Of a stretch of DNA of 55,723 bases, positions 25,116-33,825 are shown piece after piece. The notes below the pieces were generated by a model. That model was given only the letters and a program-made list of their open reading frames with translations, had not been told where the DNA came from and ran no database searches. How positions within the stretch are numbered: the stretch's first letter is position 1; each line of letters starts with the position of its first letter. The translations under genes were made by a program, and so were the position numbers. The DNA is from Elusimicrobia bacterium GWD2_63_28 (GTDB taxonomy: Bacteria; Elusimicrobiota; Elusimicrobia; Elusimicrobiales; UBA9959): assembly GCA_001799895.1 (NCBI GenBank), contig MGUI01000052.1, positions 119,029-174,751 of the forward strand. The letters are read 5' to 3'.

Positions 25116-26252
25116 ATGACCAAGAAAATAATTCTTTGCCTTGTGCTAGCCGCGTCCGCGCCCGGAGCGGAAGCCGCGTCCACCCATGTGCTGGGAGCGC
25201 AGAAGAAAACACTCTCCGATGCCAGCGGCACCGTAGCCGCCGGCTACTACGCCGCCACCACGCTGTCGGCCGTGGACGCCGACCTGGCCGCCGCTAACAT
25301 CAAGCCCGGAGTCACCATCTTCGGTTTTGCCGGCAATTTCACCAGCGACTCCGACGCGATAGCCGCCGATATCATTACTGGTAAAACAGCTTATGTGAAC
25401 GGGGTAAAGCTTACGGGTACTCTGACAACCCAGTCTCTGAGCCCCGCCAACGATACCGTAACCGCCGGAACTTATACGGGCACTACCCTGTCCGCGGTGG
25501 ACACGGACCTGGCGGCCGCCAACATAAAGCCGGGGGTCACCATCTTCGGCTTCGCTGGGACCTACACCAGCGATTCCGACGCCGTGGCCGGGAACATCAT
25601 GTCGGGCAAGACCGCCTATGTGAACGGGGTGAAGCTGACCGGGACGCTGCCGACCTCCACGCTTAGCGCCGCCAACGACACGTTGAGCGCCGGCTACTAT
25701 GCCGCCACCACGCTGTCGGCCGTGGACGCGGACCTGGCGGCGGCCAATATTAAGAGCGGCGTGACAGTTTTCGGGAAGACCGGCACGCTGGCCCTGCCGG
25801 ATACGGGCGTTACCGGCTCAGGCGCGGCCTGGGATGACGGCGCATACTCGCCCGCGGCCTCGCAGCCCAGCTATACCGACAACGCCGACGGGACAATTAC
25901 GGACAACAGGACCGGCCTGATGTGGGCGAAGGACGGCTTGGCGGCGGGCTGCAATAGTGGTTCCCTCTCCGCCTGGAGCACGGCGGGTGGTTATTGCGAC
26001 ACGTTGACTTTCGCCACCTACAGCGACTGGCGCCTGCCCAATGTCAGGGAACTGCTGAGTATTATGATGTACGGCGCGAGCCCTATCGATACCACCTACT
26101 TTACAAACAACCAGGCTGGTTCTTATTGGACCAGCACGGCTATCATAACTGACCCGGTGGTAGCTTACTATGTAGATTTTGTTAATCGAAACACCGGTGC
26201 CATCAACGTTATCACGTCTTATTATGTCCGCTGCGTGCGGGGAGGGCCGTGA
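25116..26252 (+). CDS. Secreted DUF1566 (Lcl C-terminal type) protein
   Basis: The signal peptide (MTKKIILCLVLAASAPGAEA) is followed by three tandem repeats of about 74 residues (AGYYAATTLSAVDADLAAAN, then IKPGVTIFGFAG and GKTAYVNGVKLTGTL) over about residues 25-225. The C-terminal domain, about residues 250-378, carries DUF1566 hallmarks: NADGTITDNRTGLMW, DWRLPNVRELLS, YWTST and YVRCVRGG. DUF1566 is found in Legionella Lcl-type adhesins and has a C-type-lectin-like fold in some members, so a binding role is plausible. The gene starts four bases after the fibre-like gene with no clear Shine-Dalgarno sequence, which suggests translational coupling. Its 3' end is notably AT-rich compared with its surroundings (38 % GC at 26161-26220 by hand count). 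Confidence 0.85.
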   Translation: MTKKIILCLVLAASAPGAEAASTHVLGAQKKTLSDASGTVAAGYYAATTLSAVDADLAAANIKPGVTIFGFAGNFTSDSDAIAADIITGKTAYVNGVKLTGTLTTQSLSPANDTVTAGTYTGTTLSAVDTDLAAANIKPGVTIFGFAGTYTSDSDAVAGNIMSGKTAYVNGVKLTGTLPTSTLSAANDTLSAGYYAATTLSAVDADLAAANIKSGVTVFGKTGTLALPDTGVTGSGAAWDDGAYSPAASQPSYTDNADGTITDNRTGLMWAKDGLAAGCNSGSLSAWSTAGGYCDTLTFATYSDWRLPNVRELLSIMMYGASPIDTTYFTNNQAGSYWTSTAIITDPVVAYYVDFVNRNTGAINVITSYYVRCVRGGP

Positions 26253-26270
26253 GCTGGTTTTTAAAGAAAT

Positions 26271-29200
26271 ATGAAGGCTATAACTAAATTATTCCAGGCG
26301 GCTCTTGCGGTGCCGGCCTTTGCCTTGCTGGCTGTTTCCGCTTACGCCGAAGCCCCCAACCTGTTTACTTACCAGGGGCGGCTGAAAGAGGGCGGCCAGG
26401 CCGTCAGCGGCAACCGAGCGATTGAAATATTTGTCTGCAATGCTGAGTCCGGCCCCACCTGCTATACCAGCGGCTCGCAGCCGGTCGCGGTTTCCAACGG
26501 CTTGTTCCGCAGCACCTTCAGTATTCCTTCCGCCGCCAACTTCGGCGCCGGCGACTGGTGGCTGGAAATAAAAGTGGGCGCCGATACCCTGACCCCGCGC
26601 GAGCGCCTGACCAGCAACGCTTATTCTCTCTTCTCCGCCACCGCCGCCTACGCCGAGAATATTTCGGCCGCAGCCGGTTCCGACGGCGTCTACATTTCCT
26701 CCAACCTCTATGTCACCGGCGGCAAGTATTATGGCGACGGCTCGCAGTTGCAGAACCTGCCGGTCTCCGGCGGGGCGGTGGCAAAGGCAGGCGACGCGAT
26801 GACCGGCCAGTTGACCCTCTATGGCTCCACCCTGACCGTGGGAGGCAATGCCTTTTCAGTAGGTGGCGGCGCTTTCAAAATAGAAAGCGGCAAGATCGGC
26901 ATCGGGACTATAGCGCCCTCGGGCATTTTGGAGATCAACGGTACCGACAATCCCCAGCTGCTGCTGACCGACCTTAGCGGAGACGTAACCCTGGGCATGC
27001 GTTATTCTAACGGCGCGCCCCGGCACGTACTGGGCGTGCCCTATTACAATGACAGGGTGGTGCTGACGAACAGGAACGCCCCTTTCCCCAGCCAGCCGGA
27101 CAGCGCGATACTTTTGTGGGACTCCGGCGTGACCAGCCTGCAGATGGGCACCGGCGGCTACCTGTCTTTCCTGGCCGGCACCGCCACCGAAAAGGCCCGC
27201 TTCACGCCGCAAGGCAACTTCGGCATAGGCAGCACGGCCCCGCTTTACCGGCTGGTGGTCTCCAGCGCGGCCGGCGAGGCCGGCAATATGCTGGTGATAA
27301 GCACCGGCACTTCCGACGTGATACGCCTGACCGGCGCCGGAGAGATCTACGCCAATTATTACCACGGCGACGGCTCGCAGTTGAACGGCGTGGTCGCCAC
27401 AGGCATAGCCGACAACGCCGTCACAACCGCGAAAATAGCGGACGCCAACGTGACTGACGGCAAAATAGCCGGCCTGTCCGCCTCCAAGCTGACCGGCGCG
27501 CTGCCGGCCATCAGCGGCGCCCTGCTTACCGACTTGCCCGTCTCCGTAGGCGCGGTGGCCAAGGCCGGCGACACCATGACCGGCCAGCTGACGTTGTCCG
27601 GCTCTACGCTTACCGTAGCCGGAAACGCTTTTTCCGTGGGCGGGTCCACGCTCGCGGTCAGTTACGGCCGGGTCGGCATAGGCACTAACACTCCCGGCTA
27701 TCCGCTCAGCCTCAATCCACCCGGCTCGAACATAGCTACGCAGATAGGTTTATATCAGAACGGCGCGCTGGGCGCCACCATCAGCGGCGGAACCTCTGCG
27801 CCGGGAATATCCCTGGTGACCGGGGCGGACGTCGGCACCGGCGCAGTCTGGACACACCGGGACGCGAACTCTCACGGCCGCGCGGCTATCTATCTGGACG
27901 ATTTTATCTACTACTATTCTCCGGCGGGAACCGTGGGCGACGCTATCACCTGGCAGGAACAATTCAGGATCGACGGCCCTACGGGCCGGGTCGGCATCGG
28001 TGCGCCGGCTCCTGCCTACCCGCTGGACGTGGCCGGGGACATAAACTCTTCCACCGGCTTCTGCATCAACGGCGACTGCAAGGGCTCGTGGTCCAGCCTC
28101 GCAGACAACCTGGGCAACCATACGGCCACGCAAAACCTGGACCTCAACACGTTTAACCTCATCGGGGTCGGCTCAGTTACGATCAGTGCGGGGCTGACTG
28201 CTTATTCCAGCGTTACGGTGGCGGGCAACGCGTTCTCTGTCAGCGGTGCCACCTTCTCGGTAGTCGCCGGCAAGGTCGGGGTCGGTATTGCCGTTCCCAC
28301 TAACAGGCTTCACGCGGTGGACGGAGGCGACGGCTCGGGGGCTTCGGACATATTAAGACTCTCGCACAGAGGTTTCCTTCCCGGCGACGATGCCTACTTG
28401 GTATTCAACCCGGCAAGCGGGATGATGACCGCTGGCGCCAAGATAGGTGGCCTGGCGACTGGGAATTACGATGCTGAACTCGCCTTCATTACTTCGGACA
28501 ATCAGGCCAATACTGAGAAAATGCGCATTACAGACAATGGCCGGATCGGCATAGGGACCACGCTGCCCAGCGCCGTGTTGCATGTATCCAGCGCTTCGGC
28601 CACTCCCGCTACGGCCCTCCCCATCTTCAAGGTGTCCAGCGGCACCGCCTCCAGCCAGCAGCGGTTTGTGGTTACTCACTACGGCGTAGGTATAGCTACC
28701 GGCGCGCCGCAGGCGGCGCTGGATGTGGTCGCGGCCGGGAGCACAGCCAGCGATTACGCGCAGATCTGGCGCAACTCCGGCGGCACCATAGTTGCTTCCA
28801 TGACCGCCACCGGCCAGCTGCGCGCCATCAACCTGGACGTGGGAGAAGGCTCCGCCGACCAGGTGGTGTTGAACGCCCGCCGCAACGGCAGCGCGACGAT
28901 ACAGGTGGACAATGACGGCAGCTTGGGCGAGCCTAAGCTGCGGCTGGCAAGCAACGGCACTGAAAAAGGGGCCATCGCCTGGCTGCCGGGCAGCACCGAA
29001 GTGAGGCTGGCCGCCGGGACCGGACAGATCCTTACCGTGCATTCCAACAACTCCGAGACCATGCGTCTCGACGAGTCCAACAACATGGCGATAGGCAGAA
29101 CGGGCACGGCCGCCCGGCTGGACGTACAGGCGTCCGGCTCCACTGTGAACGACTACGCGCAGATATGGCGCAACTCCGGCGGCACTATCGTATCCTCCCT

Positions 29201-29768
29201 GACCGCTACTGGACTTATGAATGTCAGTTCGATAGTTGTTGCTGGCAATATTGGTATTGGAATTGGAAATCCCACCGCCAAATTAGAGGTGGCCGGCGAT
29301 GTTAAAATAGTGGACGGCACCCAGGGGGCCGGCAAGGTGTTGACATCGGACGCCAGTGGCGCAGCAAGTTGGCAGGCGGTTTCCGGAGTGCCTTCAGGAG
29401 CAGTGATGTTCTTTAATCTGGCTGGATGTCCTGCCGGCTGGACTGAAATGACAACAGCCCGCGGGCGGTACCTAGTGGGTCTGCCTTCTGGCGGAGCGCT
29501 CGCTGGAACCAGCGGTTCTGCGTTGAGCGACTTGGAAAACAGGGCAGTGGGACAGCATAGCCACAGTGTTACGGATGTCGGACATGTTCATTCGATAACA
29601 CCACACGGTTCATCCGGGGGAGGGAATATGGGGACTATTGCTGATGTCGGAACTTCCCCAGCGGTGAATAGCGGGAACACTGCGAGTGGTGTTAGTGTAA
29701 ATTCTTTTGGTGATGTTGCCGGCACAAATGCGCCCTATGTCCAACTTTTGATTTGTCAAAAGGATTAG
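26271..29768 (+). CDS. Secreted tail-fibre-like protein with tail-collar-like C-terminal domain (1165 aa)
   Basis: A signal peptide unlike that of the 793-aa paralog (MKAITKLFQAALAVPAFALL, ending AYA) precedes the same EAPNLFTYQGRLKEGG head. About 350 mature residues match that paralog closely. The centre has repeated fibre-like units (VGIGTxxP, GNAFSVxG, two copies of a segment containing YAQIWRNSGGTIV). The C-terminal 120 residues resemble phage tail-collar or short-tail-fibre tips: PSGAVMFFNLAGCPAGWTE, RGRYLVG, a histidine cluster HSHSVTDVGHVHS, and the ending APYVQLLICQKD. HxH clusters bind metal in some phage fibre tips. The 3' portion from about 29210 is AT-richer than the rest. With no capsid, tail or lysis genes nearby, a chromosomal surface fibre is more likely than a prophage. 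Confidence 0.85.
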   Translation: MKAITKLFQAALAVPAFALLAVSAYAEAPNLFTYQGRLKEGGQAVSGNRAIEIFVCNAESGPTCYTSGSQPVAVSNGLFRSTFSIPSAANFGAGDWWLEIKVGADTLTPRERLTSNAYSLFSATAAYAENISAAAGSDGVYISSNLYVTGGKYYGDGSQLQNLPVSGGAVAKAGDAMTGQLTLYGSTLTVGGNAFSVGGGAFKIESGKIGIGTIAPSGILEINGTDNPQLLLTDLSGDVTLGMRYSNGAPRHVLGVPYYNDRVVLTNRNAPFPSQPDSAILLWDSGVTSLQMGTGGYLSFLAGTATEKARFTPQGNFGIGSTAPLYRLVVSSAAGEAGNMLVISTGTSDVIRLTGAGEIYANYYHGDGSQLNGVVATGIADNAVTTAKIADANVTDGKIAGLSASKLTGALPAISGALLTDLPVSVGAVAKAGDTMTGQLTLSGSTLTVAGNAFSVGGSTLAVSYGRVGIGTNTPGYPLSLNPPGSNIATQIGLYQNGALGATISGGTSAPGISLVTGADVGTGAVWTHRDANSHGRAAIYLDDFIYYYSPAGTVGDAITWQEQFRIDGPTGRVGIGAPAPAYPLDVAGDINSSTGFCINGDCKGSWSSLADNLGNHTATQNLDLNTFNLIGVGSVTISAGLTAYSSVTVAGNAFSVSGATFSVVAGKVGVGIAVPTNRLHAVDGGDGSGASDILRLSHRGFLPGDDAYLVFNPASGMMTAGAKIGGLATGNYDAELAFITSDNQANTEKMRITDNGRIGIGTTLPSAVLHVSSASATPATALPIFKVSSGTASSQQRFVVTHYGVGIATGAPQAALDVVAAGSTASDYAQIWRNSGGTIVASMTATGQLRAINLDVGEGSADQVVLNARRNGSATIQVDNDGSLGEPKLRLASNGTEKGAIAWLPGSTEVRLAAGTGQILTVHSNNSETMRLDESNNMAIGRTGTAARLDVQASGSTVNDYAQIWRNSGGTIVSSLTATGLMNVSSIVVAGNIGIGIGNPTAKLEVAGDVKIVDGTQGAGKVLTSDASGAASWQAVSGVPSGAVMFFNLAGCPAGWTEMTTARGRYLVGLPSGGALAGTSGSALSDLENRAVGQHSHSVTDVGHVHSITPHGSSGGGNMGTIADVGTSPAVNSGNTASGVSVNSFGDVAGTNAPYVQLLICQKD

Positions 29769-29792
29769 TTCCCGAAAGGTACCTGGAACCAA

Positions 29793-29822
29793 GGGGACGT
29801 TGTTGAGTTATTGAGTTGTTGG
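29793..29822 (+). repeat. Degenerate copy of the GGGGACG... dispersed repeat
   Basis: The 30 bases starting GGGGACGTTGTTGAG match the repeat at 50368-50397 at 24 of 30 positions by hand alignment. The element lies between the collar-domain gene and the next start at 29831, and is preceded by GGTACCTGGAACCAA. It may be a remnant of a REP-like or other short mobile repeat; no transposase is nearby. Confidence 0.5.
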
Positions 29823-29830
29823 GCTAGATT

Positions 29831-32800
29831 ATGCGGAAAAGCGGGATTATTTTAAGAAGAACTAGCGCGGCGAAAGCTGCGCTGGGCTTCTGCGTCCTGG
29901 CGGGCGGGTTTTGGCTGGCCGCGGTTCCCGCTTTTGCGGCTGTTAAGTCTTCGGGGACTGTGGAGATATCCGACGACCTGGCGGCCGGGTTTGCGGGGGC
30001 GGTGGATATGAGCGGGGGGGACATTGTTCTGTCCGGGTCGCTGGGGCAGGTGGCGGTTTCACAGGGGGCCTCTGTGGGCGGCTCGGAGGTCGAAAGCGGC
30101 TATTTCTCCAGGTACGCCTCAACACCCGCCGCGCTCGGGGTGGGTTCCGTGTTTACCTCTTCCACCACGGTGTCCGGCTCCGGCGGCATAACTAACCCGT
30201 CGGCCACGCTTTACGAGATACAGACCTCTTCGGCGTCCGACTTCAGCGGCTCGCTGATCTCGGTTTCCTCTACGGGCTGGCCGGCGGAGCTGACCGGGCT
30301 GACCGGTAATACGCAATATTATACCCGCCTGCGGGCCTCGTACATGGGCGAGGACTACACCCCCTATCCCGATACGCCCGCCTCATCTTTCCAGACCCTG
30401 CCGGCCACGCCCACGGCGCAGGGCTTTGCCGAAGTCTTTTCCTCCAGCCTCACCGTGGTCTGGGACGGCAGTGCCAACGCGCCGGGCACGCAGTACTTCG
30501 CCCAGTACGGCCTGGAGTCCGGCTTTACGGCCGGCGGCTTCGCCACTACCACGGCCTCCAGCCACACCTTCACCGGGCTCTCCCCCAACACCACCCACTT
30601 CGTGCGGCTGAAGGCCATAGGGGATTTGGGCGACGAGACGCCCTTCGTGCTGTTCGGCTCCACCATTACCACGGCGGTCACGCCGTCCACCACCGTGCCG
30701 TGCGCGGTCAGCTCGGTCACGCTGACGGCTTACTGGGCCGCCAACGGCAATCCCGCCGGCACCGTTTACCGGGTGCAGTACTCCACCGACGGCTTCGCCA
30801 CGGTGCAGGGCGCTTCGGAAACGGCCAATGCCTACGCGCACTTCACAGGGCTGGCGCCCAACACTACCCATTACCTGCGCGCGGCCTCGCTCAACTTTAC
30901 CGGGGCCCCCAGCCTGTTCACCGCGCTGCCGGACGCGCTGACCGCCGCCGCGCCGCCGCTCAAGCGCGCCGACACCTTCCCGACGCGCAGCGGCTTCTCC
31001 GTGGACGTGCAGTGGCTGGGCAACGGCAACCCGGCAGATACCGAGTACCTGGCCGAAGTTTCCACCGCGGCCGACTTCAGCGGCGCGGAAACGGCCGGCC
31101 CCGGCTGGTCCCCGGGCGTGGCCATCACCGCCACTGCCCTGGAGCCGGTAACGCTGTATTATTTCCGCGCCAAGGCGCGCAACGCCGCCGGGCTCGAGAG
31201 CGCCTACGAGGACCTGGGCTCCACGAGCACTCTGACTGGGGTAGATGTCACCTCGCCCACCATAACCGACAGCCAGGACGGCGACATGAACTGGCGCAGC
31301 TCCAATACGGCCGTCTACAATATAGACCTGGCCGATTCGGGCGGCTCCTACCTTAACAAGCTGCAGGTGCGCGCGTCTACCGGTATGGCCGGCACCGGGA
31401 TAGTCGCTTTCAACTGGAGCGACGCCGTCACCAATATAAACGCCAACACCTATACCGCCAACTGGGGCCTCACCTCGGCGCAGTGGGCCCTGCTGCCTTC
31501 CGGCACCAGCTATATTTCGCTGCGCGCCTGGGACGGGGCCGGCAACTACCGCGAACTGGAAGATCCCTTCTACGTCCTGAAAGACACCGCCGTCCCGACC
31601 ATTGCCGACACCCAGTCCGGAGAAACCACGTGGCGCAAGACCGACCCCGGCGCCATCTACCAGGTGAATTTCTACGACGCCCCGGGCGGCGCCGGCCTGT
31701 CGGCGGTGGAATACAGCGCCAGCAATACGGCGGGCGCGGGCAACGGCAATATCCTGGCCTGGACGCCCCTGGCGGGGCTTACGCCGGGGACTACCTATTA
31801 TAACGGGCCTTGGGCGGTTAACTTCGGCGCGCTGACCAGCGGCGTCACTAACTATATCTCGGTGCGCGCTACGGACCTGGCCGGCAATACCGCTTCCATT
31901 ACCGACGCCTTCCTGGTGCTCAAGAACGTCAGCGGGCCGGAGGTGCGCCTGACCGCCCCCTACGCCGGGTTCCATTCCGCGCTGGCCGCGGTGAGCGGCA
32001 CGGCCGCGCCGGTGCTGGAATACGCCATCAGCGGCACCGAGATCACCATACAGGAGCGCACCCTTTTCAAATACTGGGACGGCGCCGCCTTTACTTCTGC
32101 GACGCCGCTGTGGCTGAAGGCGGCCGGCGAAACCTCCTGGACCTACGACACGGCCGGCATAGCCTGGACTCCCGGCACGCAGTACCAGGTGGTGGCGCGC
32201 TCCAGCGATACCGCGCTCAACTACTCCCTGCCCTACGCCACGGGCACCTTCACCTTCGATACCAGCGTGCCCGCGGCTTTCGTCTCCACCCCGACGGCCG
32301 ACAGCACGCTGGAGACGCCGGCGCTGATAGCCGGCACCGCCGCCGACAGCGGTCCCAACGCGGGCGTGCCCTACGTGGCGCTGACGCTGCGGCGCAAGGC
32401 GGACCTGAAGTGGTGGAACTTCTTCACCGGCGCGTGGGGGGAGGCCGTTATCTCCACCATGACCGCCGGCGGCGCCACCTGGAACTTCTCGCCGGACGGT
32501 GCGCTGCGGGGCAATCTGCTCGACGGCGGCACTTATTACGTCTACGCCACGGCGCGCGACGGCGCCATGCCGCCCAATGAATCCCCCGCGGGCCTGTACG
32601 CCTCCACCTTCACGGTGCGCGACACGGTGCCGCCGGGCGCGATAGCCGTTTCCTCCGCGGCCCAGGGCGCCCTGCCCGGCAGGCTGCTGGTCACCTGGCT
32701 GGCGGCCGGCGACGACGGGGCGGCCGCGACGCTGGCGCAGGGCTTCTTCGCCATCAACTATTCCACCTGGGCCGGCGCGGCCTACAGCACCGCCTCGGCG

Positions 32801-33808
32801 CAGGTGCTTATCTCCACAGGCAACGTGGCGCCCGGGGCGGCGCAGTCGTACCTGGTCTCCGGGCTGCTGCCCGGCGTGACCTATTACCTGGCGCTCTGGA
32901 CCGCCGACGAGGCCGGGCAGTGGTCCGCGCAGTCCTCCACCGTGTCGGGCCGGGCCGGCGTCAGCCTGGCCGATTCCATCTCCGGCAATGTCTGGACGCC
33001 GTCGGGGCAGGGCGTCACCGGCGTCATGGTGCAGGCTATAGACCGGGACCTGGCCGTGGTGCAGGTGACTTACACCGTAGACGACGGCAGCGGCGCCTTC
33101 ATGCTCAGCGGCCTCACCGAAGGGATCTACCGCGTACAGGCCACATGGATGGATAACGGCTTCGCGAGCTCGGTGGCCTCCGACCAGATCCCCACGGGCT
33201 ACGCCGAAGCGCGGTTCGAGCTTTCCGTTGATTACCAGCTGGCCAGCATTGGCGGCGAACTGGCCGGCTACAGCCTCAGCGCTTTCGGCTATAGGGCCAG
33301 TTCGGCCGGGCCGCAGGCGGCGGTGGAGCTCTACCAGGGCAGCAGGCTGGTAGCGGTGGCCCCCGTGGGCGCGGGCGGGCGCTTCCTGATCAGCGGCCTG
33401 CTGCCGGGCGCCTATTCGCTGAAGGTGCCCGACGGCGCGGGCGGCCACAAGCTGCTGCAGGTGACCCTGGCCCCCGGCCAAAACCTGCGCCTGAGCCCCC
33501 TGGGCGAGCTGATCAAGAGCGGCAGTGTTTATTCGTACCCCAACCCGGCGCGGCGCTACGTGACCTTCCACCTGGAAAGCGACCAGAGCCCGGTGCTGAA
33601 GCGCGTGACCGTTTTCGACCTGACCGGCCGCGCCATAAAGGAATTTGCGGACGGGGACTTTACTTCCCCCGCCGCTAACGTTTACGAGGCCGTCTGGAAC
33701 ATCCCTTCCGGCGTGGCCTCCGGAGTGTACATGTTCTCGGCGCAGGTTAAATTCGAGGCCACCGGGGAATATAAGAAAACGGTGAAGAAGTTCGCGATAG
33801 TGAAATAG
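29831..33808 (+). CDS. Secreted FN3/Ig-repeat protein with C-terminal sorting domain (1325 aa)
   Basis: The N-terminus (about residues 1-38) has a basic start and hydrophobic stretch ending AFAAVK, as in a signal peptide. Residues 40-95 form a small conserved head, followed by about five FN3-like domains (residues 95-475, LxPNTTHxxR motifs), two Ig-like modules beginning DSQDGDMNWR and DTQSGETTWR (about 475-700), further Ig/FN3 modules (700-1060), two carboxypeptidase-regulatory-like modules (1060-1215) and a YPNP/FlgD-like C-terminal domain ending KKTVKKFAIVK. From the paired Ig-like modules onward it parallels the C-terminal part of the giant protein, but it has no kelch motif. A degenerate dispersed repeat lies just upstream and no Shine-Dalgarno sequence is visible. 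The stop is 17 bases before the next ATG. It is probably surface-attached by the same route as the giant. Confidence 0.88.
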   Translation: MRKSGIILRRTSAAKAALGFCVLAGGFWLAAVPAFAAVKSSGTVEISDDLAAGFAGAVDMSGGDIVLSGSLGQVAVSQGASVGGSEVESGYFSRYASTPAALGVGSVFTSSTTVSGSGGITNPSATLYEIQTSSASDFSGSLISVSSTGWPAELTGLTGNTQYYTRLRASYMGEDYTPYPDTPASSFQTLPATPTAQGFAEVFSSSLTVVWDGSANAPGTQYFAQYGLESGFTAGGFATTTASSHTFTGLSPNTTHFVRLKAIGDLGDETPFVLFGSTITTAVTPSTTVPCAVSSVTLTAYWAANGNPAGTVYRVQYSTDGFATVQGASETANAYAHFTGLAPNTTHYLRAASLNFTGAPSLFTALPDALTAAAPPLKRADTFPTRSGFSVDVQWLGNGNPADTEYLAEVSTAADFSGAETAGPGWSPGVAITATALEPVTLYYFRAKARNAAGLESAYEDLGSTSTLTGVDVTSPTITDSQDGDMNWRSSNTAVYNIDLADSGGSYLNKLQVRASTGMAGTGIVAFNWSDAVTNINANTYTANWGLTSAQWALLPSGTSYISLRAWDGAGNYRELEDPFYVLKDTAVPTIADTQSGETTWRKTDPGAIYQVNFYDAPGGAGLSAVEYSASNTAGAGNGNILAWTPLAGLTPGTTYYNGPWAVNFGALTSGVTNYISVRATDLAGNTASITDAFLVLKNVSGPEVRLTAPYAGFHSALAAVSGTAAPVLEYAISGTEITIQERTLFKYWDGAAFTSATPLWLKAAGETSWTYDTAGIAWTPGTQYQVVARSSDTALNYSLPYATGTFTFDTSVPAAFVSTPTADSTLETPALIAGTAADSGPNAGVPYVALTLRRKADLKWWNFFTGAWGEAVISTMTAGGATWNFSPDGALRGNLLDGGTYYVYATARDGAMPPNESPAGLYASTFTVRDTVPPGAIAVSSAAQGALPGRLLVTWLAAGDDGAAATLAQGFFAINYSTWAGAAYSTASAQVLISTGNVAPGAAQSYLVSGLLPGVTYYLALWTADEAGQWSAQSSTVSGRAGVSLADSISGNVWTPSGQGVTGVMVQAIDRDLAVVQVTYTVDDGSGAFMLSGLTEGIYRVQATWMDNGFASSVASDQIPTGYAEARFELSVDYQLASIGGELAGYSLSAFGYRASSAGPQAAVELYQGSRLVAVAPVGAGGRFLISGLLPGAYSLKVPDGAGGHKLLQVTLAPGQNLRLSPLGELIKSGSVYSYPNPARRYVTFHLESDQSPVLKRVTVFDLTGRAIKEFADGDFTSPAANVYEAVWNIPSGVASGVYMFSAQVKFEATGEYKKTVKKFAIVK

Positions 33809-33825
33809 GATAGCGAGAGGTAAAT

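Noticed and set aside
22730..29768. Prophage remnant, because of fibre- and collar-like genes
   Set aside because: There is no capsid, portal, terminase, tail, lysis or integrase gene nearby, and the proteins have their own signal peptides, which phage fibres lack.
30383..33571. Minus-strand open frame of 1062 codons
   Set aside because: It is antisense to the clearly coding 1325-aa FN3 protein and its translation is Gly/Arg/Ala-rich without domains.
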